From Marinomonas sp. CT5 (lineage in GTDB: Bacteria; Pseudomonadota; Gammaproteobacteria; Pseudomonadales; Marinomonadaceae), in the NCBI RefSeq assembly GCF_018336975.1, contig NZ_CP025572.1:3643112-3707111 (forward strand): a DNA stretch of 64,000 nucleotides, in the 5' to 3' direction. This document shows, piece after piece, positions 26,479-36,558 of the stretch (positions within the stretch are counted from its first letter, which is position 1; every line of letters starts with the position of its first letter). A program made the position numbers and the translations under genes. The notes beneath the pieces were generated by a model. It was given only the letters and a program-made list of their open reading frames with translations. It had not been told where the DNA came from and made no database searches.

Positions 26479-27684
26479 CTATAAGCCCATATTGTTATGG
26501 ATACGATAAAACAGTGCTTTTAAGTATTCTGTTTCTTCAATAGCAGGATGCACTGGATGATCTGGCGCTTGCGTTCCACGGTAAATCAATTGTGAGAAAC
26601 GCTCTAACTGACGGCTATTGCTGCGAATAATATCGTGCAAGCGCCCTGTTTCTAAATGCATAGAACAGGAGCCAGAAACCAAAATACCGCCCTTAGCAAC
26701 CAAGCGCATCGCCAGTTGATTTGCTCTATGATAAGCCCCTTCACCCGCCTTAATATCTTTACGGCGAGCAATGAAAGCCGGTGGGTCCATAATGACCACA
26801 TCAAAGCGCTCTTTGTCTTCAATTAAAGACTGCATTGCGTCAAATGCATCACCATGCATTAAGCTCGACCCACCTTCATATTGGTTTAGCTTAAGGTTTT
26901 CATCCACATGATTTAACGCGCTTTCTGAAGCATCGATGAAAGTCACATCCGTTGCCCCAGCAGAAGCCGCTTGAACGCCCCAGCCACCGACATAAGAGAA
27001 AACATCCAATACACGCTTACCGTCACAGAAGCCTTGCATGGTTTTACGGTTTTCTCGATGGTCATAGAACCAACCTGTTTTTTGCCCATCCCAAACTGGT
27101 GCTTGAAATAACACATCGTTTTCCTGCAAATAAACCAGCTCAGGTACAGTACCGAAGGCCTCTTCCACATAGGTTTCAAGACCTTCGATTTGACGCATCT
27201 TACCATCGTTTTTCATCAAAATTGCTGAAGGTTTCAGCACTTCTTGCAAAGCTTCAACGATTTCATCCTTTACTCGTTCCATACCCGCTGTCGAAATTTG
27301 CATCACCAAAATATCTGCAAAGCGATCGACAACCAAGCCAGATAAACCATCTGAATCACCAAACACAAGGCGATAATATGGCGCAGGATAAGTAAGTTCA
27401 CGTAAAGATAAAGCAATCTTTAAACGATGAACTAAGGTCGATTTATTGAGAAAAGTATCTGTATTACGGCTCATCAAGCGGCCGCAAATCAAGGTATTAG
27501 GATTTATTGTCGCAATACCAAGAGGTTTTCCTTGTGCTGTTTCGACAACAACCTGATCTCCTGGTGTAAATTGCTTTAATGGCGTCGCCGAGGTATCTAC
27601 CTCATTGCTGTATATCCATTGATGTCCAGCTCTTAAACGGCGATCAGTTTGACCTTTTAGTCGAATAACACTCAAAATTTTCAC
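26479..27684 (-). CDS. rlmI: 23S rRNA (cytosine1962-C5)-methyltransferase RlmI
   Basis: The 401-residue protein has an N-terminal PUA domain (about 1-75, with HQWIYSNEVD) and a Rossmann methyltransferase domain: VLDVFSYVGGWGVQAA (motif I near 230), DVVIMDPPAFIARRKD (motif IV) and LVSGSCSMHLE carrying the catalytic-type cysteine. It matches the RlmI/RlmO family, which makes m5C1962 in 23S rRNA. It is divergent from an HDOD gene at 27780 and probably monocistronic. Confidence 0.95.
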   Translation of the reverse strand: MKILSVIRLKGQTDRRLRAGHQWIYSNEVDTSATPLKQFTPGDQVVVETAQGKPLGIATINPNTLICGRLMSRNTDTFLNKSTLVHRLKIALSLRELTYPAPYYRLVFGDSDGLSGLVVDRFADILVMQISTAGMERVKDEIVEALQEVLKPSAILMKNDGKMRQIEGLETYVEEAFGTVPELVYLQENDVLFQAPVWDGQKTGWFYDHRENRKTMQGFCDGKRVLDVFSYVGGWGVQAASAGATDVTFIDASESALNHVDENLKLNQYEGGSSLMHGDAFDAMQSLIEDKERFDVVIMDPPAFIARRKDIKAGEGAYHRANQLAMRLVAKGGILVSGSCSMHLETGRLHDIIRSNSRQLERFSQLIYRGTQAPDHPVHPAIEETEYLKALFYRIHNNMGL

Positions 27685-27779
27685 CTAGTTTATTAAAAAA
27701 CGGCTATTATAGAGACTCTAGATTCAATTGCTACGAATTACGTAGTCGTAAAGTTACTTATCTCTGAAGAAGTCTGTTT

Positions 27780-28646
27780 ATGTCATCTACATTAAATGAA
27801 AATCAGCTAAAACTTATTCTACAAGGCATCAGCATTCCCCCTCAACCACAGATTATGGTGGACTTGCATATGGAACAAGCTATGCCAGATCCAGACATGA
27901 CACGTATAGCTGAAATAATTTCACAAGATGTTAGCCTCTCAGCTGCTGTGCTTAAACTTGTTAACTCTTCTTTTTTTAGCTTTGCTCGTAAAATAACGTC
28001 TATTCAACAGGCCGTTATACTACTAGGGCCAAACAGCGTAACCAACATAGTAAATGGTTTGGCTGTCAAAGGTGAATTATCTGATGAAGGAATAAAATCC
28101 CTTCATAGTTTTTGGGATACTGCGACAGACATAGCCGCCATCAGCTCTAGTTTAGCAAATCAGCTTAATTTCAAATATCAGGATGAATGCTATTCCTTGG
28201 GGCTTTTCCACAATGCTGGCATTCCTCTAATGTTAAAGCGCTTTGAAGGCTATCAAGAGATATTAGAGAAAGGCTATCAAGACCCAAATTTCTCTTTAAC
28301 CAACCTAGAAAATGAAGCTTATAAAACTAACCATTCTGTTGTGGGTTATTACCTAGCTAAATCTTGGGGACTACCAAAAAGCTGTCGTGACGTGATTGCG
28401 AAACACCACCGTATAGATCATTTGTTTAATCACCGCATCCCTGGCGATAAGATTTATTTAACTTTTGCTTCCATATTAAAAATGGCTGAGCACATTGCTT
28501 CCACTTACAAACACATTGGTAGAGCAGATGAAGATTATGAATGGCAGAAAATTGGCCACTACGTTCTTGATCATTTAGAGCTAAGCGAATATGACTTTGA
28601 AGGTATGATTGAAATTTGCCATGAGCAAGGCCTTGGAACTATCTAA
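27780..28646 (+). CDS. HDOD domain protein
   Basis: The 288-residue protein is a single HDOD domain: ISIPPQPQIMVDLHMEQA, IISQDVSLSAAVLKLVNSSF near 47-66, and SIQQAVILLGPNSVTNIVNG near 77-96, the usual landmarks. GLFHNAGIPLML stands where active HD proteins would have metal ligands; HN is kept but the full set is not. HDOD proteins act as signalling scaffolds in chemotaxis, motility and c-di-GMP control. It stands alone between divergent rlmI and a strong terminator. It is one of three HDOD proteins in this window. Confidence 0.88.
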   Translation: MSSTLNENQLKLILQGISIPPQPQIMVDLHMEQAMPDPDMTRIAEIISQDVSLSAAVLKLVNSSFFSFARKITSIQQAVILLGPNSVTNIVNGLAVKGELSDEGIKSLHSFWDTATDIAAISSSLANQLNFKYQDECYSLGLFHNAGIPLMLKRFEGYQEILEKGYQDPNFSLTNLENEAYKTNHSVVGYYLAKSWGLPKSCRDVIAKHHRIDHLFNHRIPGDKIYLTFASILKMAEHIASTYKHIGRADEDYEWQKIGHYVLDHLELSEYDFEGMIEICHEQGLGTI

Positions 28647-28678
28647 CACGGCCACTTAATGTTTTATAGCAGATACAA

Positions 28679-28720
28679 AAAATGCCCAAGTGATTTATAA
28701 ATAGATCACTTGGGCATTTT
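28679..28720. terminator. Bidirectional terminator between the HDOD gene and fbpC
   Basis: AAAATGCCCAAGTGAT pairs perfectly with ATCACTTGGGCATTTT (16-base stem, 10-base loop), giving runs of A and T on both sides between convergent genes. Confidence 0.93.
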
Positions 28721-28786
28721 ATTTAGAAGTATTGGTTTAGCATTTTGAAACACTATCACACTAGAGACCTTTTGAGATCTGTCTCT

Positions 28787-29854
28787 TTAGCGGGGAAACA
28801 TCACAAGATGATCTAGATGGACACTCAAACCAATTTCCTGACCAATAGAATGGTTGTGATGAGACGATGCAAAGCAGTACACAACTTTTCCTGATGATAA
28901 TTTCACACGATATAAAAAATGTGATCCACGAAACCATCGACTCACAATGATTCCGACAAACTCACTATCATCATCATGCAGAATGTCATCAGGACGAATT
29001 AATAAGTCCACTTCTGTATCATCAGCAAAACCGTGATCCAAATCACCACGTATATTACCTAAATCCGAATGAACGCAATCAGGACCACAAACTACAGCCG
29101 ATAAAAAATCTCCATGGCCAATAAAACTCGCTACAAAGCGTGTTTCTGGTCGGTGATAAATTTGATATGGCGAGCCCGTTTGATGAATCTCACCTTCACT
29201 CATAACCGATACTTGATCAGCCATAGCAAAGGCTTCCATCTGATCATGCGTGACCAAAAGCGCACTCATTCTTTCATGCTGTAATATGGCTCGAATATCG
29301 GGAACCAGTTCCTCTCTTAACTTCGCATCGAGTCCAGAAAAAGGCTCATCCATTAACAATAATTTGGGTTTAGGTGCAATTGCCCTAGCTAGAGCAACAC
29401 GTTGCTGCTGACCACCAGAAAGAGAATGGGGGTAACGGGACTCGAACCCCGATAGACCGACCAAGCTTAATAAATACACAACACGTTCTTGCACAGCCTC
29501 TCTTGGCCAAGAGGACAAACCGAATGCAATATTTTGTGCAATCGTAAGATGGGGAAACAAGGCGATATCCTGAAACACCATACCAATAAACCGCTGCTCT
29601 GGATTCACATTGTGTGATGGGCTGGAGATAATCTCATTATCAATGCAAATTTCACCCGTCATTAAAGATTCAAAACCGGCAATCGCCCGTAATAAAGTGG
29701 ATTTACCGCAACCGCTCGGGCCAAGTAAGCAACCAATCTGTCCCTCTAATAATTGGAATGACGCATTTTTAACAACCGCATCACCATCATAACCAACTGA
29801 AACATCAGTCAACGTCATTTCTTTCAACAATTTATGAGGAGGTAATGATGTCAT
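28787..29854 (-). CDS. fbpC: Iron(III) ABC transporter ATP-binding protein FbpC
   Basis: The 355-residue ATPase has Walker A GPSGCGKST near 43, Q-loop region FIGMVFQDIALFPHL, signature LSGGQQQRVALARA, Walker B LLLMDEPFSGLD and switch LLVTHDQMEAFA. A C-terminal TOBE-type regulatory domain (about 240-355) contains VDLLIRPDDIL. It lies downstream of the permease and binding-protein genes on the same strand, the standard fbpABC order, and should energise ferric ion uptake. The start codon is 40 bases after the permease stop. Confidence 0.92.
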   Translation of the reverse strand: MTSLPPHKLLKEMTLTDVSVGYDGDAVVKNASFQLLEGQIGCLLGPSGCGKSTLLRAIAGFESLMTGEICIDNEIISSPSHNVNPEQRFIGMVFQDIALFPHLTIAQNIAFGLSSWPREAVQERVVYLLSLVGLSGFESRYPHSLSGGQQQRVALARAIAPKPKLLLMDEPFSGLDAKLREELVPDIRAILQHERMSALLVTHDQMEAFAMADQVSVMSEGEIHQTGSPYQIYHRPETRFVASFIGHGDFLSAVVCGPDCVHSDLGNIRGDLDHGFADDTEVDLLIRPDDILHDDDSEFVGIIVSRWFRGSHFLYRVKLSSGKVVYCFASSHHNHSIGQEIGLSVHLDHLVMFPR

Positions 29855-29894
29855 ATGTGATCCTATATTTAATACACGCTATTCAGAGTGCCCA

Positions 29895-31559
29895 CTATGC
29901 TGTGTTTCCGGTACGAGAAGAGATGGAACGACTCAACAAAATCACTGGTACTAGCCCCACCAGCACTATCATTAATGAAGCAGGAGCAGCATCAACAAGA
30001 CGTTCATCTGATGCAAGCTCAAACGCTCTTACCGCCAGCGTATTAAAATTAAATGGGCGCAATACTAAAGTCGCTGGCAACTCTTTCAGCACATCAACAA
30101 AGACAATTAACATCGCCGTTAATACTGAGCCTTTTAATAATGGAACATGAATACGGGTTAATACTTTAAACGGCGACATTCCTAAAGAGCGTCCAGCCAT
30201 GTCCATACTCGGTTTTATCTTTCCAAGTCCATTTTGCACTGCACCTAAAGACACCGCCATAAAACGCACCGTATAAGCAAACAACAAGGCAATTAAGGTT
30301 CCAGAAAAAATAAGACCAACTTTTTCATCACTATAATGTTTCACTAAATCAATGATGCGATGGTCCAGCCAAGCCAACGGAACAATAGTACCAATCGCAA
30401 TAATTGTGCCGGGCAAAGCATACCCTAAGCCAGCAATACCGACCGAAGCTCTCACTGTTCTGCCATTATTCAAACGAATTGCATAGCTCAACACTAAAGC
30501 TAAACTCACCACAATTAACGCCGCTAATGCAGCCAAATAAAATGAATTCCATGCTAATTGAATAAAGCTTGAATCAAGGGACTCTGCTTTAAAGACAGCC
30601 CAGTATGCCAACACACCAATAGGTATTAAAAAACCGACTACAATTGGCAATAAACAGAAAGCGCATGCTAATAAACCACGACCACCTTTTAAAAACATAC
30701 GCTTATTACTGGCTTTTTTTAGTCCAGACGAGTGATATCGAATGCGATGTCGAGAATATCGCTCCAGCAAAATTAATACCGCCACAAACATAAGCAAAAC
30801 ACCAGCCAGTTGAGATGCGGCTGCCACATCACCAAAACCATAGAAGGTACGCAATATGCCAGTGGTAAAAGTATTTACACTAAAGTATTGAACGGTGCCG
30901 TAATCGGCCAATGTTTCCATCAATGCCAGAGTCAAACCCGTCACAATAGCAGGACGAGCAAGCGGGAGTGCGAGTTTGAAAAATACTGCGCGGCCAGAAT
31001 AACCAAGTGTTCGGCTGACTTCTAAGGTATTCTCAGACTGTTCCAGAAATGCCGCTCGGCTCATGAGGTACACATAAGGGTAAAGTACCAAAGTCAGCAT
31101 AACGATAGCACCACCAAGAGATCGGATTTCAAAAAACCAATACTCGCCATAGCGCCAGCCAGTCAACTCACGAATAAAAGTTTGTACTGGTCCGGCAAAA
31201 TCCAGCACACCAGTGTAAGTATAAGCAATAATATAGGCGGGAACGGCCATCGGCAAAAGCAACGACCAAGAAAGAACTGAGCGACCAGGGAAATCACACA
31301 TACTGGTTAACCAAGCACAAGGTACTCCGATCACCAGCACGCCAACACCGACTCCCAGCATGAGTAACAAAGAGTTCGAAATGTATTCTGCTAAGACAGT
31401 GTGATAAAGGTGTCGCCACACTTCACCATCACCAAGAAGCACGTTGACGACAACCACCAGAATAGGCAATGCTAAAGTAGCAGCAATAATGATGGCCGAT
31501 ATTTTCAGCCAATTCCACTTAGACTTACTTACAAAACTCGAATAAGTTGAATCAGCCAT
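29895..31559 (-). CDS. fbpB: Iron(III) ABC transporter permease FbpB
   Basis: The 554-residue inner-membrane protein has about twelve hydrophobic segments arranged as two homologous halves, each with an EAA-type loop (EVSRTLGYSGRAVFFKLALP near 178 and DMAGRSLGMSPFKVLTRIHV near 455). This double-length form is typical of FbpB/SfuB ferric permeases, which work as a single fused chain with an FbpC dimer. It lies between fbpA and fbpC on the minus strand. The 102-base gap to fbpA shows no clear terminator, so cotranscription is likely. Confidence 0.92.
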   Translation of the reverse strand: MADSTYSSFVSKSKWNWLKISAIIIAATLALPILVVVVNVLLGDGEVWRHLYHTVLAEYISNSLLLMLGVGVGVLVIGVPCAWLTSMCDFPGRSVLSWSLLLPMAVPAYIIAYTYTGVLDFAGPVQTFIRELTGWRYGEYWFFEIRSLGGAIVMLTLVLYPYVYLMSRAAFLEQSENTLEVSRTLGYSGRAVFFKLALPLARPAIVTGLTLALMETLADYGTVQYFSVNTFTTGILRTFYGFGDVAAASQLAGVLLMFVAVLILLERYSRHRIRYHSSGLKKASNKRMFLKGGRGLLACAFCLLPIVVGFLIPIGVLAYWAVFKAESLDSSFIQLAWNSFYLAALAALIVVSLALVLSYAIRLNNGRTVRASVGIAGLGYALPGTIIAIGTIVPLAWLDHRIIDLVKHYSDEKVGLIFSGTLIALLFAYTVRFMAVSLGAVQNGLGKIKPSMDMAGRSLGMSPFKVLTRIHVPLLKGSVLTAMLIVFVDVLKELPATLVLRPFNFNTLAVRAFELASDERLVDAAPASLMIVLVGLVPVILLSRSISSRTGNTA

Positions 31560-31661
31560 TAATCGTCAAAAAATCCTATTATAACGCCCGAATTTTTATC
31601 GAGCCGATGTATATATCAAATCAATATCAAAACACCAATAATTGGCGTCAATGTGGGCTAT

Positions 31662-32729
31662 TTACTTCCAGCCAGCAATGTCCATTAATTCGACTGCTTC
31701 ACGGTTATTTTCACCCAATGTACTCAGTGAAATAGTATCTGCTCGGAATGTACCATAAGGCGCTAACATTTCTGGAGCACCAATGCCGTTAACCACAGGG
31801 TATTCATTGTTTACATGAGCATACCACTCTTGAGAAGCTTTGCTGGTTAAAAAGTCTAACACCAACTTAGCATTTTCAATATTCGTCGCTGCCGCCGTAA
31901 TACCGGCACCACTGACATTCACGTGCGCTCCTCTCTCACCTTTACCCTGATTAGGCCAGAATAATTTCACACTCTTATACACTTCTCGCTCATTAGCTCT
32001 ATCACTCTGCCCAAGTCGTCCATAGTAATAGGTATTTGCCAATGTTAAATCACAAACACCTGCTGACACCGCCTTTAATAGATCAACGTCGCCACCAAAA
32101 GGTGGGCGGGCTAAATTAGACATTAGACCTTTAATCCAAGCCTGAGTTTTCTCACGTCCATCCGCATCTAACATAGAGGCCACTAAAGACTGATTATAAA
32201 TATTAGCTGAAGAGCGCACACAAATACGTCCTTTCCATTTCGGATCGGCAAGATCTTCGTAGGTAGATAAATCTTTCGCTGCTACTTTTTCTGGATTATA
32301 AAAAATAACACGAGCACGCTGTGATAAACCAAACCAATAACCATCGCTATCTCTTAAGTGACTAGGAATATTCTTATCCAAAATATCACTATGAAGAGAC
32401 TGTAAAACGCCTGCTTCTTTTGCTCGATGTAAACGCCCCGCGTCTACCGTGATAAATAAATCCGCTGGACTGGCATCACCTTCCGCTTTTAGGCGACTTA
32501 ATAACGCATCTGCCGACCCAGTTATGAGATTCACTACAACGTCATTTTCTTCAGAAAATTTATCGAGTACAGGTTTAATAAGTGACTCTTTACGAGCTGA
32601 ATATATATTCACTTCACCTTGGGCATATAAACCAGTAGAAATAAATAATGACGAGGCGAGAGCCACAAACCCAAAAGAATTTAATAAAGACTTGCGATCT
32701 TGAAGCTTTTTGCGCCATTTCATCGACAT
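31662..32729 (-). CDS. fbpA: Iron(III) ABC transporter substrate-binding protein FbpA
   Basis: The product is about 355 residues, with a basic start, a hydrophobic stretch (SFGFVALASSLFISTGLYAQ) and probable cleavage after Ala-Gln, giving a periplasmic protein that opens GEVNIYSARKESLIKPVL. The mature part carries the transferrin-like iron protein features, including the tandem tyrosines in LANTYYYGRLGQS. ATG 32729 with AGGTGG nine bases upstream is preferred to the TTG at 32750. It is the first gene of the fbpABC unit and a Fur-like site lies upstream. Confidence 0.93.
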   Translation of the reverse strand: MSMKWRKKLQDRKSLLNSFGFVALASSLFISTGLYAQGEVNIYSARKESLIKPVLDKFSEENDVVVNLITGSADALLSRLKAEGDASPADLFITVDAGRLHRAKEAGVLQSLHSDILDKNIPSHLRDSDGYWFGLSQRARVIFYNPEKVAAKDLSTYEDLADPKWKGRICVRSSANIYNQSLVASMLDADGREKTQAWIKGLMSNLARPPFGGDVDLLKAVSAGVCDLTLANTYYYGRLGQSDRANEREVYKSVKLFWPNQGKGERGAHVNVSGAGITAAATNIENAKLVLDFLTSKASQEWYAHVNNEYPVVNGIGAPEMLAPYGTFRADTISLSTLGENNREAVELMDIAGWK

Positions 32730-32829
32730 ACTCACTTTCCACCTATTCAAACTTGCTTTTCTCCAGAGCAGCAGAGGAGAAAAGCGACTTAAAAATGAAA
32801 CAAGAAATTAGCACAACACAATGCTAAAC

Positions 32830-32848
32830 ACTAGCGATTATCATTTAT
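32830..32848. promoter_or_regulatory. Possible Fur box upstream of fbpA
   Basis: The sequence around GATTATCATT (32836-32845) matches 11 of 19 positions of the GATAATGATAATCATTATC consensus and is about 100 bases from the fbpA start. The match is weak, but iron-uptake context supports it. Confidence 0.35.
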
Positions 32849-32976
32849 TATGACTATGCAAAATCATCTTTCATGTATAGAAATAATCATTAAAAAAATG
32901 GCTTATTTACTTTTCGAAAATAAGCCATCAATAAAGAAGGGGAAATTAAAGCGTCCTTAAAAGCTAAGACAAACAA

Positions 32977-33804
32977 CTAATGCAGTAATTGAGTCAGCCC
33001 ATCGCCAATAGACAAGGCATCATCCAACTCATATACCACTCCTTCTTCCAAACCTGCGGCTTTCGCCACAGCAGAAGGAAAACCTTCACGCACTAAGTCG
33101 TACTCACGTTCGTTGTGTATACAAGCATTCATATAACAAGCTAAGTTCAATACACATGCCAAAGGATCTGGTTTGTCATCAAAAAATGGGCGTTTATGAT
33201 GTTGCACGGCATACCCAAGACCAGCCGGAAATTTCCAGAGATCCATTAATTCTTTACCTGCATCTTGAGAGGTAAATCCTAATCTATCCTGCTCGGCCTT
33301 AACTCTTCCTGCCTTACGGTTTGCAACTAACGCTTGAATCTCTTTAGCAATAGTCGGCTCAGTAAGATGCAATAACAAACGACCAATGTTGTGCACAATT
33401 CCCGCCGTGAAAGCTTCATCCTCTTGAACCAGAGGTGTTCTTTTTGCAAACCATTGTGCCAATTCAGCAACTTTAAAAGAATCCGCCCAAAATTCATTCA
33501 AATTTAAGCCTTCTACTTTGGCGACGGAATTAGAAAAGCCGGAGGCAATAACCAAAGTCTTCAATTTATCAGTACCCAATAGGATAGTAGCTTCCTCAAT
33601 CGAAGAAATTTTTCTAGATAAACCAAAGTAAGCCGAGTTAACCACTCGTAATACTTTTAAGGAAATGGTCTGATCATGAGAAACTCGTTCAGTAAGATCG
33701 GTATATTTTACATTAGGATCACTAAGAAGCTGAATAAGTTCACGGACGACATCGGGGACATTAGGAAGCTTATCAGTTTGCTTTAGAAGATCTTTTGCTT
33801 GCAT
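32977..33804 (-). CDS. HDOD domain protein
   Basis: The 275-residue protein is one HDOD domain: LPNVPDVVRELIQLLSDPN at 12-30, RVSHDQTISLKVLRVVNSAYFG near 37-58 and SSIEEATILLGTDKLKTLVIA. AGIVHNIGRLLLHL resembles the HD position, but the full metal set of HD hydrolases is not present. The C-terminal part has HHKRPFFDDKPDPLACVLNLA. ATG 33804 is preferred because the preceding 31 codons of open frame look non-coding and GGGTGG lies upstream. It is monocistronic; the signal or partner is unknown. Confidence 0.87.
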   Translation of the reverse strand: MQAKDLLKQTDKLPNVPDVVRELIQLLSDPNVKYTDLTERVSHDQTISLKVLRVVNSAYFGLSRKISSIEEATILLGTDKLKTLVIASGFSNSVAKVEGLNLNEFWADSFKVAELAQWFAKRTPLVQEDEAFTAGIVHNIGRLLLHLTEPTIAKEIQALVANRKAGRVKAEQDRLGFTSQDAGKELMDLWKFPAGLGYAVQHHKRPFFDDKPDPLACVLNLACYMNACIHNEREYDLVREGFPSAVAKAAGLEEGVVYELDDALSIGDGLTQLLH

Positions 33805-33946
33805 GCCATTCCACCCTACTCTGATTAGTTTATATCTCTGTAAGCAGGATAAAACAGCACTTACTTTTTGCAACGGGAAATAAGTAGCGTTTTGCAAGCA
33901 AATGGCTAATCGCTCCCTAAGACAGAAACAAAAATTGACAAAGGAG

Positions 33947-35152
33947 TTAAGAAAACGATGACAAACCAGCTGCTCGAGCGACCAATTTCTTCTTCAAAGA
34001 TTCACCTTTGTTAAATTGCTTCATGCCCATGTTTCTGAGCTGCACAATGAAAGGTTGTTGAGTAGAAAACAAACGTTTAAAGGCTTCCATCCCTGCTGCC
34101 ATTGCAATATTGTCCAACATTCGAACTCGTTGATAACGACGCAGCACTTTACTCGCACCAAGATGTTCACCACGACGATGGGCTTTTTCTAAGACCTCCA
34201 CCAAGGCTTTCACATCTCCAAAGCCTAAGTTAGCGCCCTGGCCGGCAAGAGGATGAATGGTGTGCGCCGCATCACCTATTAATGCCAACCCAGCTTTCAC
34301 ATATTCTTTCGCATGGCGCTGCCTTAATGGGATCGCCTGTCGGGTTTGCGTCAGCCTCAGAACGTCAAAGCGTTTATTCATCGCGTAATGTAAACGACGA
34401 CAAAATGCGGCTTCATCCAGTGCCATCAAAGACTCCGCTTCTTTTGGAGGAACCGACCAAACAATGGAAACATAATGCTTTTGATCAACAGAAGGGAGAG
34501 GCAGGAAGGCTAAAATGCCCTCTTCACCAAAACTTTGCCAAGCTGTATTTTCATGAGACTCGCCAATTTCCAGCGTGGTGACAATCGCATGATGGCCATA
34601 ATCCCACTCAACGGTATCAAAGGCATTTTCAGTGCGCAGTTTAGACAGAGCGCCATCTGCGGCGATGATCGCCTGAGCATTGAGAATATGGCCTGAAGCC
34701 AACTCTACTTTTACAGCAGACTCACTCAATTCATGAGACTCTAACGTATCACCTAAATACAGATCAATGTTATCTGAAGAGCGCACCTGAACCATTAATT
34801 GCTGATTCAATACAGCATTTTCAACCAAATGACCAAGCTCAGGCATGGCGGTTGCTTGCGCATTAAAATCAATATAACCCTCGCCAAGACCATCCCAAAC
34901 CACCATATTGTCATAAGAGGCGATACGATCTTTCGCAATGCCTTGCCAAACATTCGCTTGTTCTAACAAGGCTTTCGATTGACTGGATATGGCACTCACA
35001 CGAGCATCATACGCTGGCGGGGTAGATAGCGGATATTCGCCATTGTGTTTATCCACCAGCGCAATTCGTAAAGATGACTTTGCCAACAATATCGCAGACA
35101 AGGCACCCACCATACCAGCGCCCACTATGATCAAATCGTACGACTTAGCCAT
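33947..35152 (-). CDS. ubiH: FAD-dependent 2-octaprenyl-6-methoxyphenol hydroxylase family (UbiH-like)
   Basis: The 401-residue flavoprotein has the ADP-binding fold DLIIVGAGMVGALSAILLA at 6-24, a DG-type motif IIAADGALSKLR near 163 and the second FAD motif ALIGDAAHTIHPLAGQGANLGFGDV near 293-317. This is the UbiH/UbiI/VisC aromatic hydroxylase family of ubiquinone synthesis. The position behind pepP and ygfB matches the E. coli ygfB-pepP-ubiH-ubiI order and favours UbiH, though UbiI cannot be excluded because only one hydroxylase gene is present here. It is probably cotranscribed with pepP, 29 bases away. Confidence 0.9.
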   Translation of the reverse strand: MAKSYDLIIVGAGMVGALSAILLAKSSLRIALVDKHNGEYPLSTPPAYDARVSAISSQSKALLEQANVWQGIAKDRIASYDNMVVWDGLGEGYIDFNAQATAMPELGHLVENAVLNQQLMVQVRSSDNIDLYLGDTLESHELSESAVKVELASGHILNAQAIIAADGALSKLRTENAFDTVEWDYGHHAIVTTLEIGESHENTAWQSFGEEGILAFLPLPSVDQKHYVSIVWSVPPKEAESLMALDEAAFCRRLHYAMNKRFDVLRLTQTRQAIPLRQRHAKEYVKAGLALIGDAAHTIHPLAGQGANLGFGDVKALVEVLEKAHRRGEHLGASKVLRRYQRVRMLDNIAMAAGMEAFKRLFSTQQPFIVQLRNMGMKQFNKGESLKKKLVARAAGLSSFS

Positions 35153-35181
35153 CTTACTTACTCCAACTTATCTATATGTGT

Positions 35182-36489
35182 TTATCGACTTTCAGCCATT
35201 AACGCTTCAATTTCTACCACTTCTTTTGGCAGGCCATGGGTCAATACATAAGGGCCATCGGCACGGATAAGCACATCGTCTTCAATACGAATACCGATGC
35301 CTCGCCATTTAGCATCAACAGATTCATCATCAGCGGAAACGTATAGCCCAGGTTCAATGGTTAGCACCATGCCTTCTTCTAACAAACGAGATTCACCATT
35401 TACCTTGTAAGCACCGCAATCATGAACATCCAGACCTAACCAGTGCCCCGTATTGTGCATGTAAAAAGCTCGATATGCCTTGCTCTCGATCAGTTGATCA
35501 ACATCACCTGTTAATAATCCATGGGCAACCAAGCCTTCCGTCAAGGTGCGAACCGCGGCGTTATGGCAAGCTTCGTAAGGTGTTCCTACATTTAGCTCTT
35601 TCATACCAGCATGATAAGCATCGAGTACAAGCTGATATAATGCGGCCTGCGGCTTACTGAATTTACCGTTGGCAGGGAAAGTACGAGTAATGTCGGCCGC
35701 ATAACAACCCAGTTCCGCTCCTGCATCAATCAATACCAGATCACCGTCTTCGATCACTTCGTCATTTTTAATGTAATGCAAGACACATGCGTTACTGCCT
35801 GAGGCAACAATGTTGTTATACGCAGGCTGACGAGCACCGGATTTCATAAAGATATAATTCAGCTCAGCTTCCAACTGATATTCATTCATCCCCGGACGAA
35901 CAGATCGCATCGCTTGTTTGTGAGCAGCAACCGTGATTTGCGCCGCCGCTTCCATAATGGCAATTTCTTCAGCGTCTTTTCGTAAACGCATTTCAGAGAC
36001 AAGGGGTAGTAAATCTGTAAAGGTCGTGGGTGCTACCGCCCCCATTCGTACACGGGCCGCAATGGAATCACGCCAGCCAGCAATCTTTTCACGTAGCGCA
36101 TCGTCATTAAATAAATACACTATCTGCTCGGCACCGTCTAACGCCGCTATTGCGATGTTCTCTAGCTCTTCTAATGGTGCCGCTTCCTTAGCGCCAAACT
36201 GATTGATTGCGCCTTCTGTACCGAAACGAAAACCATCCCATTGCTCGCGCTCTGGGTCTTTCGGCAATGTGATGAGCGTCATTTCACCTTTGCCACGAAT
36301 AATCGCGTAGGCACTTGGCTCTGGAAACCCTGTTAAATAGAAAAAACTGCTATGCGGACGAAACTCATATTCACAATCATTATTGCGTGTCGCCATCTCA
36401 CCTGTACGAATAATAACCACACTGTTTGCAGGTAACGATTGCATCAAGCGCTCGCGGCGAGCCTGATACGTTTGAGTATCGATTTTCAT
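35182..36489 (-). CDS. pepP: Xaa-Pro aminopeptidase PepP
   Basis: The 435-residue protein has an N-terminal creatinase-like domain (with FFYLTGFPEPSAYAII) and a C-terminal pita-bread metallopeptidase domain. Metal ligands are visible: VLIDAGAELGCYAADITRTF (two Asp), HNTGHWLGLDVHD (His), EEGMVLTIEPGLY (Glu) and GIGIRIEDD (Glu). It removes N-terminal residues preceding proline. It follows ygfB by 69 bases and precedes ubiH, as in E. coli. Confidence 0.97.
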   Translation of the reverse strand: MKIDTQTYQARRERLMQSLPANSVVIIRTGEMATRNNDCEYEFRPHSSFFYLTGFPEPSAYAIIRGKGEMTLITLPKDPEREQWDGFRFGTEGAINQFGAKEAAPLEELENIAIAALDGAEQIVYLFNDDALREKIAGWRDSIAARVRMGAVAPTTFTDLLPLVSEMRLRKDAEEIAIMEAAAQITVAAHKQAMRSVRPGMNEYQLEAELNYIFMKSGARQPAYNNIVASGSNACVLHYIKNDEVIEDGDLVLIDAGAELGCYAADITRTFPANGKFSKPQAALYQLVLDAYHAGMKELNVGTPYEACHNAAVRTLTEGLVAHGLLTGDVDQLIESKAYRAFYMHNTGHWLGLDVHDCGAYKVNGESRLLEEGMVLTIEPGLYVSADDESVDAKWRGIGIRIEDDVLIRADGPYVLTHGLPKEVVEIEALMAESR

Positions 36490-36558
36490 AGAAGGTCTCT
36501 CTTGTAAATAGTTATTCCATTAAAAAATATCAGTAAGCTTTTGATTTTCTTTATAATT

